Assembly: GCF_001949145.1 (NCBI RefSeq)
Contig: NW_019091527.1
Location: forward strand, 7,732-71,731
Length of the DNA stretch: 64,000 nt
Reading direction: 5' to 3'
Origin: Acanthaster planci
Taxonomy: Eukaryota > Echinodermata > Asteroidea > Valvatida > Acanthasteridae
The position numbers were made by a program, and so were the translations under genes. This document shows positions 1 to 17,200 of the stretch, in pieces (positions within the stretch are counted from its first letter, which is position 1; each line of letters begins with the position of its first letter). The notes beneath the pieces are model-generated. The model worked only from the letters and a program-made list of their open reading frames with translations. It was not told the origin of the DNA and did no database searches.

Positions 1-558
1 ATAGTATACTGCTCCTATACACTGCAGGATTATAAAATGATTGACCAACGCTCAGGGTATAGTCTGTACCACTCTTTAAAAAGTGTACTTTTGGAGGAAA
101 TGGACAATGATAGGGAAATCAGGCATTTGTTCAAAAATGGGAGTATGGAAAATACCCTCCTCTCCCAGTTTTAATTTTTTCTGCAGGTCTACATGAAAGA
201 TTTTTTTCGCCGAGTTGGCCGGTAAGAGGAATTTAATTGTTTAGGAGTAAGAGCGATAGACAGTACAAGACAGAATGGAGATAAACATCGAGTTTTACTT
301 TTGGATCAAACAAAAATGGATTTGGTTCATTATTTGTTTGGTTGTTTTTCTACGTGTTGTTTTCAGTGTTATAGGTTTCCGCTAGAAAGGACTTTGGCGT
401 TCTTAAAAAACAGTGAAATGTGGAATCCATATCGGCTTTTTAAATAGATTATTGCCCCCACAAATACCACTCCATCAAGGATAAATTTAGCATATCTGAC
501 AGCCTTCTTTGACTTCTGGAAGATTTCAATGTAATAACACTTTCTTTATCTTTGACAG
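1..558. other. Intron or upstream sequence of the esterase gene
   Basis: AT-rich sequence before the first recognisable esterase exon. The exon at 559 begins in the middle of the catalytic domain with two bases that complete a split codon, so earlier exons must exist. I find no stretch here coding for the expected preceding segment (the Tyr-Arg-Leu-Gly region and oxyanion-hole glycines), so this is read as intron. Confidence 0.6.
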
Positions 559-5576
<5,018 letters not shown>

Positions 5577-7408
5577 ATCTCCCGTCACTTCTCACCGGCA
5601 ATAAGTATGAACGCCGATTCGTCCAGAGAAAAAAAACCGATATATTACAAATAACCGATATTACACAAGACATTTATTTAATCTGCACTTTCCATTTAGC
5701 ATTCACTGTATGAGGTCGAGATAATGAGAACACCTCCCCCATCCCCCCCAAAAATCCCAATTTAGATTCTTGATCTGCCAGTACAGAAAACATGTATCAC
5801 AAGATTATTGAAAGTCCCAAGCAAGCAAATTGTATGTTAATAAATTATTGTATAATTGATTATAATACAATTTATAACAACAATGAAAAATACTTTTATT
5901 TGTTTTAATATATTATTTTTTAAAACGGCACGAGTGACAGGTGTTTTTTTCGGGTTCATGCAACGTTTTCTTAACATCTGACCCTCCAAGACCAAGAATT
6001 CCTCACCCTATGGGACTTCAAAAAGCCTCAGCTCCATCAGCATTTAACATAAAGAAGCACATTATGACAGACACTTATTTTTCATGACATTCACAAGTAA
6101 ATGATTCTTGACACATACAACTAGCCAACCGACTACCCGCCACAGTAAAAAAACCAACCAAACAGCTAACTTATTCCAAATTCACAAGTTAAAAATACTC
6201 ATTTAACGAAACTTGACCAAGCACAAATACCTCATCTTAAGCATGTGACCCAATCCAACAGAATGAGTCAGAAGTCGGTAGAGCAACTTTTAAGTGAGAG
6301 GCTTTTAAAAGAATCTTGCACACATGTAAAGAAATGGAACCCCCTCAACAGGTTCCCACCCGCATATACTGTCCAGTCCATTTTTAAAAGCGTGCCAAAG
6401 TGGGAGAAACATCAAAACAAAATTTTCCATTTGTTCTTTCCTGAGCAAACTAAAGTAAAATTACCAAAAAATAAAGCTTTAAAATATAAGACTCATTTTG
6501 TGAGATCCAAGCACACATAAATTACTTATAATGTGATAACTTTTTTTGTTCCTGCAACACAGAGGATGCAGCTTTGTATCGTTCCGGTTCTGCCTGCGAC
6601 AGAAAATGGACAGCTTCGAGGTCCCAGGATGAGACATGTTCGAAAGAAGCATGCCCTTGAAATCTGATAACTTTACAACAAGTGTTGCTAAAACAATATA
6701 TTAAAGGCACTTGTTTATGAATTCATACCGAGGAGTAGGGGCTTCAAGCTATCGTGCTGTAAATGATTTTCAGTTTAAAGTTTCGAAATAAAAATGTAGT
6801 TTTAACGAATGTTTTTGGTAAGTGATTTCCAGTTAGAGCGTGCGTGACAGAAGAAGTAAGTGCTTTTGTTCGTTTGTTTTTGTTTGTATTAATTTCAAAT
6901 TAATCGATATAAACTCCAAAGACGAAAACCAAGTTTGTTTTTTAATTTAACCATACATGTACAATTTTATATTGGCCTCGATATAAATAAAAGGTGCCTA
7001 TTAGGCTAAATGCAACAATCATAGGTGAATACACTCATTTACAAAATACACATAAATCATATGCCTTTCACTGTTTAATTTAAGTGCTGGGAAAATGCAC
7101 GCAACGCTACAACGTGCATCGTCTTCAGTTTGGCCGACGGTGGCTCCAATGGCCTACGTCCCTGTTGTTCGAACCAAAATGGTGGATTATGCGTCAGTGC
7201 ACATGAACAGTGAGCACGCAATAGCTTCATACATGGCTTTCCATCTGTATCTTGAACAGCACCCCTTAGTGTCATATGTGTCGAACCCCCCCCCCTCAAA
7301 TTTTCACGGCTGGCAATATAGTTTTAGTTCCCCGGCAAAGATTTACGCCCCCGTAAAATAGTAACTTGTTTCAATGCACGAACCACACACATTGAATACT
7401 ATAATAGT
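5577..7408. other. Intergenic sequence, no gene seen
   Basis: Low-complexity, AT-rich DNA between two convergent genes: the esterase ends here from the left and the 7TM receptor from the right. Short open frames at 6245-6520 and 7095-7361 show no family features. The stretch probably holds the 3' untranslated regions of both genes. Confidence 0.5.
5839..5844 (+). promoter_or_regulatory. Possible polyadenylation signal for the esterase
   Basis: AATAAA about 265 bases after the esterase stop codon. The surrounding DNA is very AT-rich, so the match could be chance. Confidence 0.25.
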
Positions 7409-10400
7409 TTACAGTCGCGCAAGTGGAACCTCTGACCCGGTTGACCGATCCCCAACCTGCCCGTCCATATCGATCGCGCCAGAAATCGTCGCTGCTGTAC
7501 TCTGATCCCGGCAGGCATACATGTTGGACGGGTCAGTGCGGTGGCCGCAACAGCAGCTGCAGTTCCAGCGCGCAGCTTTGATCTGATTCAGTGTACGGCT
7601 TCTAATGTTAGCATCCGAGAAGAATGCCAAACTGACGAGGGCGCCTTGCAGTGACTTCAGGACGTCAGAGACGAGGCTGACAACGGTGACGTCAGCGATA
7701 CTGGTGACCACGAAGAAGACCACGTTGGTACCAACCACGATCAAAAACTGCAAGGGCCAAAACGATGTTATCTATATTTTTATGGTACAGTCGGCAAAGC
7801 ATCCAGGGGACACATTACACCAATTGTTACACACGCAAAATCATTGTGGTCAAAATCTAAACTTATTTATGGTACATTTTGTTTCCATTTTGAATATCAG
7901 CGTTGAAAATTAAGGCAGCGAGTAGTAATCGGAGATTTAAACTCTCTGATAACCCCTAATGATACAGTGTGATCGTCGTTAATTATACTTACCTTTAAGC
8001 AGAGAAGGAGGTTACCCATGGCCGTCCCGGTCAGTGGCACTTGGTAAGTGTTCCGCCGACTATCTCTAGACAACACTGTGCAACTCCCAATGGCGACTCC
8101 CGCAAAGTTGATGCACAGTAGCACCGCACCGGGCATACCGACTGCGAGGAACGGATGCAAGTGACCTCCAATCTTGTGCTCGGTGTCTCCATCCACGGCC
8201 CCCGGATCAGAACTTTTACTCCTCATGTTTCTCAAGACGCAACTAGACATCAAGACCAATGGGCAACCCCAAGCGATGGAGGATAGTAGAATGGGGTTGG
8301 AAAAGCACGCCCGCCATTTTGCTCTACCACTTGGACCTGATGGCGAGCCAAAGGCAAGCGTGTATATCACAATGGTAAGCCAGGAAAACGTAGCCAACCA
8401 GGAAAATCGCTGAATGGCCACTAGCACTACTTTCGACCAGCCCGTTAAGGAGACAACGAAATTGACCGGGAGGAAGACCTGCATCAAGAGCAGCGACACC
8501 AGGAGCTGCACGACGCTCCTCCCGGTGTGACTTCGCTTATCCGGAAGGACCAACACCGATGTTAACGTCGAGAGAAGAGCTAATATAGAGACCGTGCTGC
8601 CAGTAAGGCACAGTCTGGAGAAAAAGGCGGGCCATTTCCCTGGAGCCGTCACCGGGGTAAAGTCACAAAGATGAATGCTACCATTGGGCAACAGCCACAT
8701 CTCACCGACAGGGAAAGGATGTCCGGACGGAGTATGAACAAGAATACTACTATTGGAATTTGAAACGTGGAAATCATCTCTACTGACTGTAATCAAGGGG
8801 CATTCCCCGTCGACAAATGGGTAGCAAAGGGTCACCGATGTTTTGATATTGGTGGTATTGGCTTTTGTGTCAAAATTGTAGTTCGTCTCCTGAAAAAAGT
8901 GCTCTTCGTAATAGAGCACGCCACTTATGTTGATGTAGCAAGTATTGTTGGCAAAGTACACTTTGTTGAGCTGGATGTTGTCAACAGTGTAGCCTTCACA
9001 CCACGGGTCATTGGCGACAGTGGTCCTGGACGTAGCAACTATTCGAACTGATGTCACGTTAAAATAGAGCTCGCCCAAGTTGCCGCCATTTGTAACGGGA
9101 GCTTGGTCCATGAGAGTTACCAAAACAGTCGCTGATCTGAAATCAGCGACGATTACAAGAGTACTTTCATTTGTTCTACTCACCGATGAATGTCTCTCGT
9201 AATACGTGCGCACTGTTCCCCCGCTGATGTCGGGTATTGCCAGTAGCAAATCTTCAATGGAGTTATCGATGCCATGTAACAGCCCAGGGAGTGAAAGGTT
9301 GTTGTTTACGGGTAGGCTGCCGTGTAGCCGTGGGCCAACACATGCCTCGTCCTGTAGCTGCATTCCTTCCGGGCAGCTCACGTTTCTGCACGTGCTGCTG
9401 AAGGGGTCATACATCTGCGTCTTACTGCAGTTGCCAAGGACAGTAGGGGAGCTCGCAGGTCCTCTTCCAACGATCGTTTCAACGCTAAAGACGGCACTTC
9501 GATCCAGATCAAAGACGAGGTTGAGCGTGTACTCTGGGCTGACTCGATGGCGGCTCCCCGTGGAACATTCGGGAATTTCCTCCGAGTGATTGTTGCAAAT
9601 CTTACAGTAGATGTTTTTGTAAGCAGTTTTGGTAACCGCAGTGAATACGATTGCGGTGTGATTCGTGCACAAAATGTCGTACTGGTTCGTGGTCACTCCA
9701 CTGCTGGTGGAAGGGCAGCTGTCGACGTAGTTTTGGTAGCAGCGATGCGGGTCAGTCGACACTGACTGCGGTGGAGCCACATCGACTTGAGTGCAGGTTT
9801 CGACATCAGGCATCCGAGATGCGGGAGGGTCTTCCTCATCACTGGCCCGGCAATCCCAAAGTTGAACCGACCAGGGCTGGAGATGATCTCGTTTGATTCC
9901 ATGGCAGAGGGCACAGTAGATGTTCTTGAAGACGATGTTGTCAGGGCCGTTGACCAAAACCTCCATGAATTTGTCGCTGTCGGCACCAGTCAGCTCACAA
10001 TTGTTCCGGATGCCGTCAGACGGCCAGTCGGGCGGGCAACGGGAGACAGCAACAAAGTTGTCATGGAACGGGTCATCGTGGATCGGAGATAAGCAGCCAA
10101 AGTAGTCGGAGAACTCAGAGCCTCTTACCAACCTCGATATTTGACGAGGGTCACCCGGATCAATGCAGTTCTTCTGAAAATCAACGCAGCAATCACCGTA
10201 GATTGTACACTGATCGTCACACCTGCATAGCTCTCGATAAACCTCCGAACCGCGGCCGCTGACCTTATCGATGCACGACGTCGAGCAGCGCGCTCGGGAC
10301 GAAGGACAGAAAGGTCTGCAACCTGCAGAGGTTTGAAGAACATTATAAACCGTTATAAATCCTCACCAGATCTGAGAACTTGAACAAACGAAAAGGAAAG

Positions 10401-10881
10401 GAAGACATTTCTAATCGAAACCGCATGAAAGCCAGCACTATACTTTGGGGCCTATTGACAAAACGAGTGCCAGTAAATTATGATACAGCTTTTGTTTTGA
10501 AATAGTTTTGCGCAAAATTTGATCAGATTTTTTCTTCTCAGGACGCTTTGCATCAGTTGATAAAGACCTCTTTGAAGTTCATTGAGCGTACAGTGACCGA
10601 TTGTGAACAGTACTGTTATAATTTTGATCGAGTTCCAGCTCAAATTAAGGCTTTAATGGGCCGGACCGCGTGCCACGTGTTATGCACCATAAAAAGGGAC
10701 AAGGTTATTTATGCGATGCGAAGGAAGAGAAGAGAATTTTACAAATCAAGCAAGAGAAACTAGTCTCACGTCTCAAGGAAAAAAGTAGTTCACCTGGCAA
10801 CAGGAGCAAACAGATGCAGGCAAGCATCCATCCGAACACGGACAAAAACGGAGCGGTGTATCCGTTCATGTTGTCACTCAT
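7409..10881 (-). CDS. Somatomedin-B / Methuselah-like seven-transmembrane receptor
   Basis: Three minus-strand exons: 10881-10794, 10322-7993, 7747-7409, with phases 1 and 0, giving 918 residues. Residues 1-29 form a signal peptide. Residues 31-82 are a somatomedin-B-like domain with the diagnostic CRCDDQC and GDCCVDF spacing. Two Cys-rich modules follow, each with a KNIYCxxC core (FKNIYCALC, YKNIYCKIC). A long N-glycosylation-rich ectodomain runs to about residue 598. Seven membrane segments lie at about 600-850: TM3 contains FSWLATFSWL and TM4 AWGCP, both family 2 (secretin/adhesion/Methuselah) signatures, and TM6-TM7 continue across the last intron into LQGALVSLAFF. The cytoplasmic tail is about 70 residues. 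I see no GPS autoproteolysis site, so Methuselah-like is favoured over adhesion GPCR. The ligand is unknown. It would act at the cell surface, presumably through G proteins. The gene is convergent with the esterase and divergent from SPAG16. Confidence 0.93.
10794..10881 (-). CDS. Signal-peptide exon of the 7TM receptor
   Basis: ATG at 10881-10879 opens a 29-codon frame ending in a hydrophobic run (GWMLACICLLLLP) and a GTGAAC donor in phase 1. The main exon starts at 10322 with two bases (GT) that complete the split Gly codon. The match in phase and the hydrophobic content support this as the first coding exon; a second in-frame ATG (codon 5) could also start translation. Confidence 0.82.
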
Positions 10882-13800
10882 CGGTGTGGCATTAAGAGAG
10901 AGTCAGCGTTTTCATCATCAGTAACACCTCAAACGAAGAAAAAGTTGCGATGTTAAAGTTCTACGGTCACTGGGAACCGAAGCGGGAACACTTTGCAAGA
11001 CAAGGAATCAATGTAACTGTTGACTGTCTGATCGAACTATAAACGTGCATGTAGTGAGGTGGTTTAAATACTGTTGTAAATATCTAATTTTCGTTTAATG
11101 AGGAAGCCGTTTCTTATCTACACGAGATAGATTCGGTTGAGAGGTGTCTTGTAAGTGTTCATGACGTCAGCCCCGGGTCTGTCACAGGGAGTTGGAGACG
11201 CCTTTCTGCAGTTCCTGCAATTAAGATGATTTATTCGTTGCGCAATTTAACAAAACACCTGTTTCTAATGAGTGAACCCTTACAAAACAGTGCTGTTGAT
11301 GAGATTGGGATTGTTTATTGTGAGTACCCCTCCAAATGTAGGTTCGTCCTTTAATGACATTCCTGCTTAATAAGAGAAACCTTGATTTTTTGTAGAAGAG
11401 CATAATTATGTCAACTATTATTGTATGTTTGACATGAAGTCTTCAGAAGTGGGCCAACCAGTGTTAAAAAACACAACCTGCAAGAAAGGTTTTCCCGTGT
11501 ATGTGTACTTTCACATTTTACTAGCTCAGATTGTGCATCTTATATGACATTTGCTGTTTTTCTCATGTTCCTTTTCATAACCAAAGGAGCAACCAAAGAG
11601 TACTGTGCCCATTGGGATACACATGTAAATGTTGCGCGCGATCGGTCGATCAGCATGATCACGCTTTTATGGCTATTCTGTTTAATAATAGCTCTATATG
11701 TGCCTGTATGAAATCTCTGACTTTATTTCCTTTCCGAAACAGTCTTCCATGCGCAGCTGTGAATGAGAAAGAAAAATGCAGTTGTCTGAAGGTGAATTTA
11801 TTGTCAGATTGTTCAGTAAAGATCGAGCCATTGCTCAGATCATCCCGGTCGTGCCCAGTAGGCCTGATAAAAATGGCTACCTTAGTGACCGTCAATGAGC
11901 GAGTGTTCTATAATCGTACGTTTTCTGCACTCTAAGTCTCAAAATCCTGGCGAAAGAGATACAAATGTGAAATACATGTTGTCCTACAATAGCAATCTAA
12001 ATCATGAGTATCAAAGTCCATCATAAAAGAAGCGTTTGCTTTGTTTCCTGAATCGATTTTGTCGTCTGCCTTCTTGTCGTAGGCATAGGGCGCGAGAAAG
12101 AGCAGGTGCGCTTCTTTGTGAAGGAAACACGTCACAACTATGAAAGCGAAAAAAGGAGTTTGTCACTTACTGTCTGAATCCATGTTGTGTGTTTGGTTTC
12201 CATACTCTTGAAATTGTTGATCTTTATGAGTATGTTGGTGTGATTGTAGGCCTATCGGATGATTTAAGCTGGAAAAAAGCACTTTGATCCGATTGTTTCT
12301 ACAGCAACTATAGGATGTAAGCCTTTGTCAAAAGATTGGTCATTTCTAAAGATTCTCAAATTCAAGTGAAATTGTACTACGCTCTTGTTCGACCCATCAT
12401 TGAGTGCTTGCCCTGTATGGTACCCTGGTCTTTGCTCTTTGCAACATTCCTGAGAGAGTGTTCGAAGTTGTTTTTTTGATCATGCTAAGTTTACCTCAAA
12501 GACACATACCTGGATTTCACACTACTAACTTAGACTATTCTGCCCATCGCATTCAATGTAGACACCCCCTCTGCTTTATAGGTTAAATTTCCTGTCAGTA
12601 GTTTTTATTGCCAAAAGTTTGTGTAAACATTGAAAACTTGTCCATAATCCACAAGAGGCATGTAGACAGGGTCAAATTTAATTATTCATTTCTCCTTACG
12701 TACACAAGCATTTCATAATTCATTATTTGTTAGATTTCGCAGACTGTGGAATGCCTTCCCGTTGATGTTGTTAATGAAATTGCCTTTGACCTCAACTCTT
12801 TTGTCCTAAAATTGAGAAACGTCTGGCTTTTCCCTGATAGTAGCATTGTCTGAAGTTCATCCATGGATATCGGTATTATAAATGTACATGATAAATAACT
12901 TATGTACAACATGCAACTTTTAGTTACGCACCTCAAGTAAACCTTTTTTTTTTTTTTTTTGGTTATTTTGTCCCGAATTTTTTATGACTTTTTATTATTT
13001 TTTTTAATGTAAATATTGTAAATGTAACCATAACAGCACAACTTAAATTTTATTATACATGTATTTCTCAGTCTTAATTAAATAATGTCTACCAACAAAC
13101 CCCGGTGCAATCTTAAAACTAACCGGCAAAGTGGATCACCATGCATTCTCGTCATACGGACATGCTGACTTTAGTAACACTGAATTTTGTTTGTATAAAT
13201 CTCTAAATGTGATTTTAATGTGTTCTTGTATTTGTTGACATTTTAGGAGACCCTCTCGACAGTGATTAAGTTTGCTTGTAGGTTATCCTTCTCCTTCAAG
13301 GGAGTTAGCAAATGTTGTTTAAGTCTGTTGTTTTACTTGGCATTGGATACCCTGTGTCTACAGCTGTATTCCCTGTGAAAAATAATAAATAAAATGAAAC
13401 GAAATGAAATTATATCCATGCATCTACTTCCAGTGCTCACGTGCCTCGCACAAATATAGAAGTGTTGACCTCTGTTATTCAAGTAAAACCATCCAATGAG
13501 TGCTCGACAAAAATTACTCCATGCATTTGCCCTTCCAGGCGACCTATAAATTATGGTGGCCGTAGAGGGACCCTCCAATCGTCAATATTGCCGTCAATAT
13601 TCGCGACTGAAGAGCGAGTCCCCCGGTTAGCCGGTGAATAATCCCCGTTGATATGCAGCTGCAGCTTATTTCCATGTGGTTGGAAGCCACAGTGCTGAAA
13701 ATTGAAAGGAAAATGAACGATGAGGATGTTAGCTTTAATTTAATATGTGTCTTGAACACCTTTTAAACTTTTGAGTATTTTTTCCTGATTTTTTTAAGTT

Positions 13801-14230
13801 GGGATATTAATTTTATCACTGTTGTATATGGCGACTGATTTACTGGTCTGTATCGGTACCCTGAACACACCCTTAACAGTTACTGGTTACAGCGCCCTCA
13901 ATAAAAAGTCTAAACATTAAAGTTTCATTACCTCGAACCTTGGACGGGCAGAGGTGCTTTATCAAACCCCTTTATCCCCCTTGGTCCTGCAAGGGATAAG
14001 CCAATTCCCAGGGCCCTATTAGGTGGGCGCTGGTGATGAGGGAAGGGTGGTGGCTTTGATTAGTCCGCCCCCAATCTCCCCCGAAAGATAATGTTGGGGA
14101 CTGGCAACTAGTCTACCTTGCCGATACGGTACGAGCGCTTAGCAACACAATAGTCAGATACCGAATACACAGATTACGGGTTCCTGTCAGTAAGTACTCA
14201 GGGACTCCACAGAAAACGCTAGCAACAAAC
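10882..14230. other. Divergent intergenic region between the 7TM receptor and SPAG16
   Basis: About 3.3 kb that should contain the promoters of both flanking genes. No coding exon is recognisable apart from a decayed reverse-transcriptase remnant near 12.34-12.90 kb. The remainder (10.9-12.3 kb and 13.0-14.2 kb) is AT-rich with scattered unassignable open frames. Confidence 0.5.
12340..12900 (+). mobile_element. Decayed non-LTR retrotransposon (reverse transcriptase 3' end)
   Basis: Broken reading frames on the plus strand recall the C-terminal part of LINE ORF2 proteins. YYALVRPIIE followed by a Pro-Trp at about 12376-12433 resembles the (L/Y)xxxVRPxxEYxxxxW motif. RFRRLWNAFP at about 12733-12762 resembles the terminal RxxxxWNxLP motif, and SFVLKLRN follows in another frame. 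Several frameshifts and stops separate these pieces, so it is inactive. The AT-rich DNA after 12900, with long T and A runs, may be its 3' tail. Confidence 0.5.
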
Positions 14231-17200
14231 ATGGCAGCCGCCGGAGGTGAACGAATTGGAGAAGACGGGGCCTATTATTTGGAGCGTATCCTTAAAAAAA
14301 ATTGATAAGCAATTTAGCTTTGTGACTTTCTGTGTAATAGTTACTGCACTTGTGCCCAAAAGTCTTGATTTCGCATGGGCTGTGTTGGTTTGTGCAGCTT
14401 TTCTACTGCTTGCTTGCCCAAACATTTGCCAATCAAACAAAGTTTTAGTTTAACCGCCATGACCGCCTGTTGGCGTGCTGCCTTGCTGGTTCTCATCTGA
14501 GCGGGGGCTGGGACAACTCGACGTTTGTCAGCTGCACTGGGGACAACTCAGCCGTTGGGACAACTCGACTTTTAAACTCGAGCTATTAAAACATTAAACA
14601 CATGGAAAGCATGGACAGACAAATCGACCGTTTGGTACAAGTTGTCCATTGAGGCAGGTCGGCTTGTAATGACATGAATGAGTGTGTGTGCACTTTTTCA
14701 GTCACTCCACTCTTGAAACAGTGGATATTTAGCCGTCGCCAGCTAAAATTAACAAGGCCTAGCCTAGGCTAAATGATATGTAGCTTAGGCACATGCTGAG
14801 TAGGCTAACTGAGGTTTTTGGACTTGTTGAAAATTCTTACTGTAACAAATCATAGTCTGGCTCTATGCCAACATAGGCCTAGTCATCGTAATTTCATATT
14901 CACATGGTGTGAATCAGACCATTTAACAAATTTAGACTTTTCCCCTAACAAAATTCTTCAGAGCTACATATCAGGAAAAGAAAATGTCATACTCTGTTAT
15001 TAAATGTTGGAATCAGTTTCAAAAAAATAAATGTATGCCTAGAATAATTTTGGGGGGCAAAACAAAAGTCGATGGCTGGGAATTGAACCCAGATGGGAGC
15101 ACTTCAAGTCTTCATGTTCGCTCCCTAGAAATATAAGCTATCAACTAGACTTCGGACCCATTTTGAAATCTGGTGGTAATTTGATAGCCTTCATAGGCTT
15201 ACTCGTGTATAGACATCAAAGAGGGCACTGTCTTCCTGTAGCTGGCTAAATATCATTTAGTTAAGGTTAGGCGGCAATGGATAAATATCCACTGTCTAAA
15301 GAGAAACGAAGGAAAATAGAAACAATTTCTGACTCAGGGTCAGATTTACTGCTCCCCTCACCGGCAGACTAGCTACTGACATGACTGATCATCAGTATGG
15401 CCGGGCTGCCTGTGCAGTATGGATGGTGTGCTGCACCACTGTGTATGCTACATAGATGTAGTCATCATAGCCTTCACACCATACTGGTTGGTTTTCTATT
15501 TCATTGACTCATTCGGACTCATGCTTGGCATATGGCTTTTCTTACCGGAGCATCTCAATATTTTCTCACAATTAGGACTTCCCCATTCTTTCTTCTGGTG
15601 AAATTTGTCTGTCAGTGTGCCATTTGAAGTGCCTCAAAAAAGTTAGAATTCATCACGTCAGAGCAACAAGGTCGTATCTTGTGTATAAACAACCTTGTTG
15701 CACCGACACGACAAATTGCTCTGATCGCATGAACTAATTATGTGAAATTATCTCACCTCTTAAATTCTACAGTTGTCACAATATCTATAATTTGTAAAGG
15801 TTATGCCCTTCCTTGACTTAGTCTTACATAGAGGCATCACTTGCTGCTGATTCCGACGATGAATTCACCTATGAAGAAGTCCCAATCGATGATGACTTTG
15901 CATCAGGTGAGGTTTCAATGGGTTTTATGTTCCTAAACATTTTTGCAGGTTAAGCCATTTCTGGTCATGCAAGAAATGTAAGACCAAGGGCTTTTATATA
16001 ATTTTATTGTTTTTAATGCCTCGATCAATTTTCAAATAGGTTCTTCTTTGAACATTCCATTTTTCATTATGGTTATTCCATTCATTCTCAAAGTCTCCCA
16101 TTAGTAATTTGATGGAATCATTTTTCATTCATTTATGAAAGGTTTGTATTTCCACTCTTTTGATGCAGCTCTGATTTCTGGAGCTGTTTCATCCAGGCTC
16201 CCTCTTAATAACCCCCATTTCTTGGTCTGTCTGTGATTCAGAACCAGACGAGGACCTCCATGCAGCTGTCAGAACCATACAGGAGGCGCAGGAGGATCAA
16301 GAAGCCCTGGTCAGCATTCTTGCCATTTCCATCTCCGTGACGGCTTCATGGCAACTTGTAGACAACAAAAATCATCTAATATCACAGACAGCAATTGCAA
16401 ATTGATGGGTTTAGAAACACATTTGATGTGCTTGCTTTATGTGGAAATGGCAAAATAAGACGTTGAGAACAGTCCGTTTTAAACATAGATACATGTACTG
16501 TGGAACAGTATTTGTGCGATGTGAATAATACGCATAGTGTTCAAAGGTTTTTGGTCAAAGATTTGCTTGTTGACGGTGATGCCTTGGAAGCTTTGCCCCG
16601 TGTTGAGTCTTAAAGGGTCCTTATAGCCAAACATTTTTCTTACACAGGGTTTTTGTACAACTTTACCCCCCCCCTTCTCCTTTGTATGAAAAATGTTTAA
16701 CATCTCTTTTGTGGGGTCTTGTGTATTGAAAATGTTACTGTTTATGCATTTAAAATTGTCCCTTCTTTTTTGGGGGGGACAACTGAGGGCTTTTTTGATG
16801 TGATGCCAATAAGGGAAGACAATGTTCATTTTAGAAATATTTCCATTAAAATTAGGAAACTGGAATTTGCTCATTGAAAATGTTACTTAGAATGTTGTTC
16901 ATTACTTTATTGCCATTCACCTAGAGGAACTTAAAATTCTGGAAAGTTAGGTCAGCACAGAATGAAAGTTCAAGCATTTTTTTGTTCACAATCAGTGTAA
17001 CATCGACGTTTTCTTTCAGGGATGACTCGCAGTTTTGCCCTTGAGTATTAAAATATATTCATTAGCATAAACACCCAAAAGACCCCAAAATACCCTTTAA
17101 TAGCAAAACAGCAATAATTGAGACAAGTGTACTTTCAAGGGTTGTATGAAGAACGCATTCCATAAACCCTTTAATACTCTGTTGATGCAGAGTTTGAAGA

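Noticed and set aside
8767-9051. Several plus-strand open frames across 8174-10105.
   Set aside because: They lie antisense to the 2.3 kb receptor exon and arise from its codon composition; none shows a domain.
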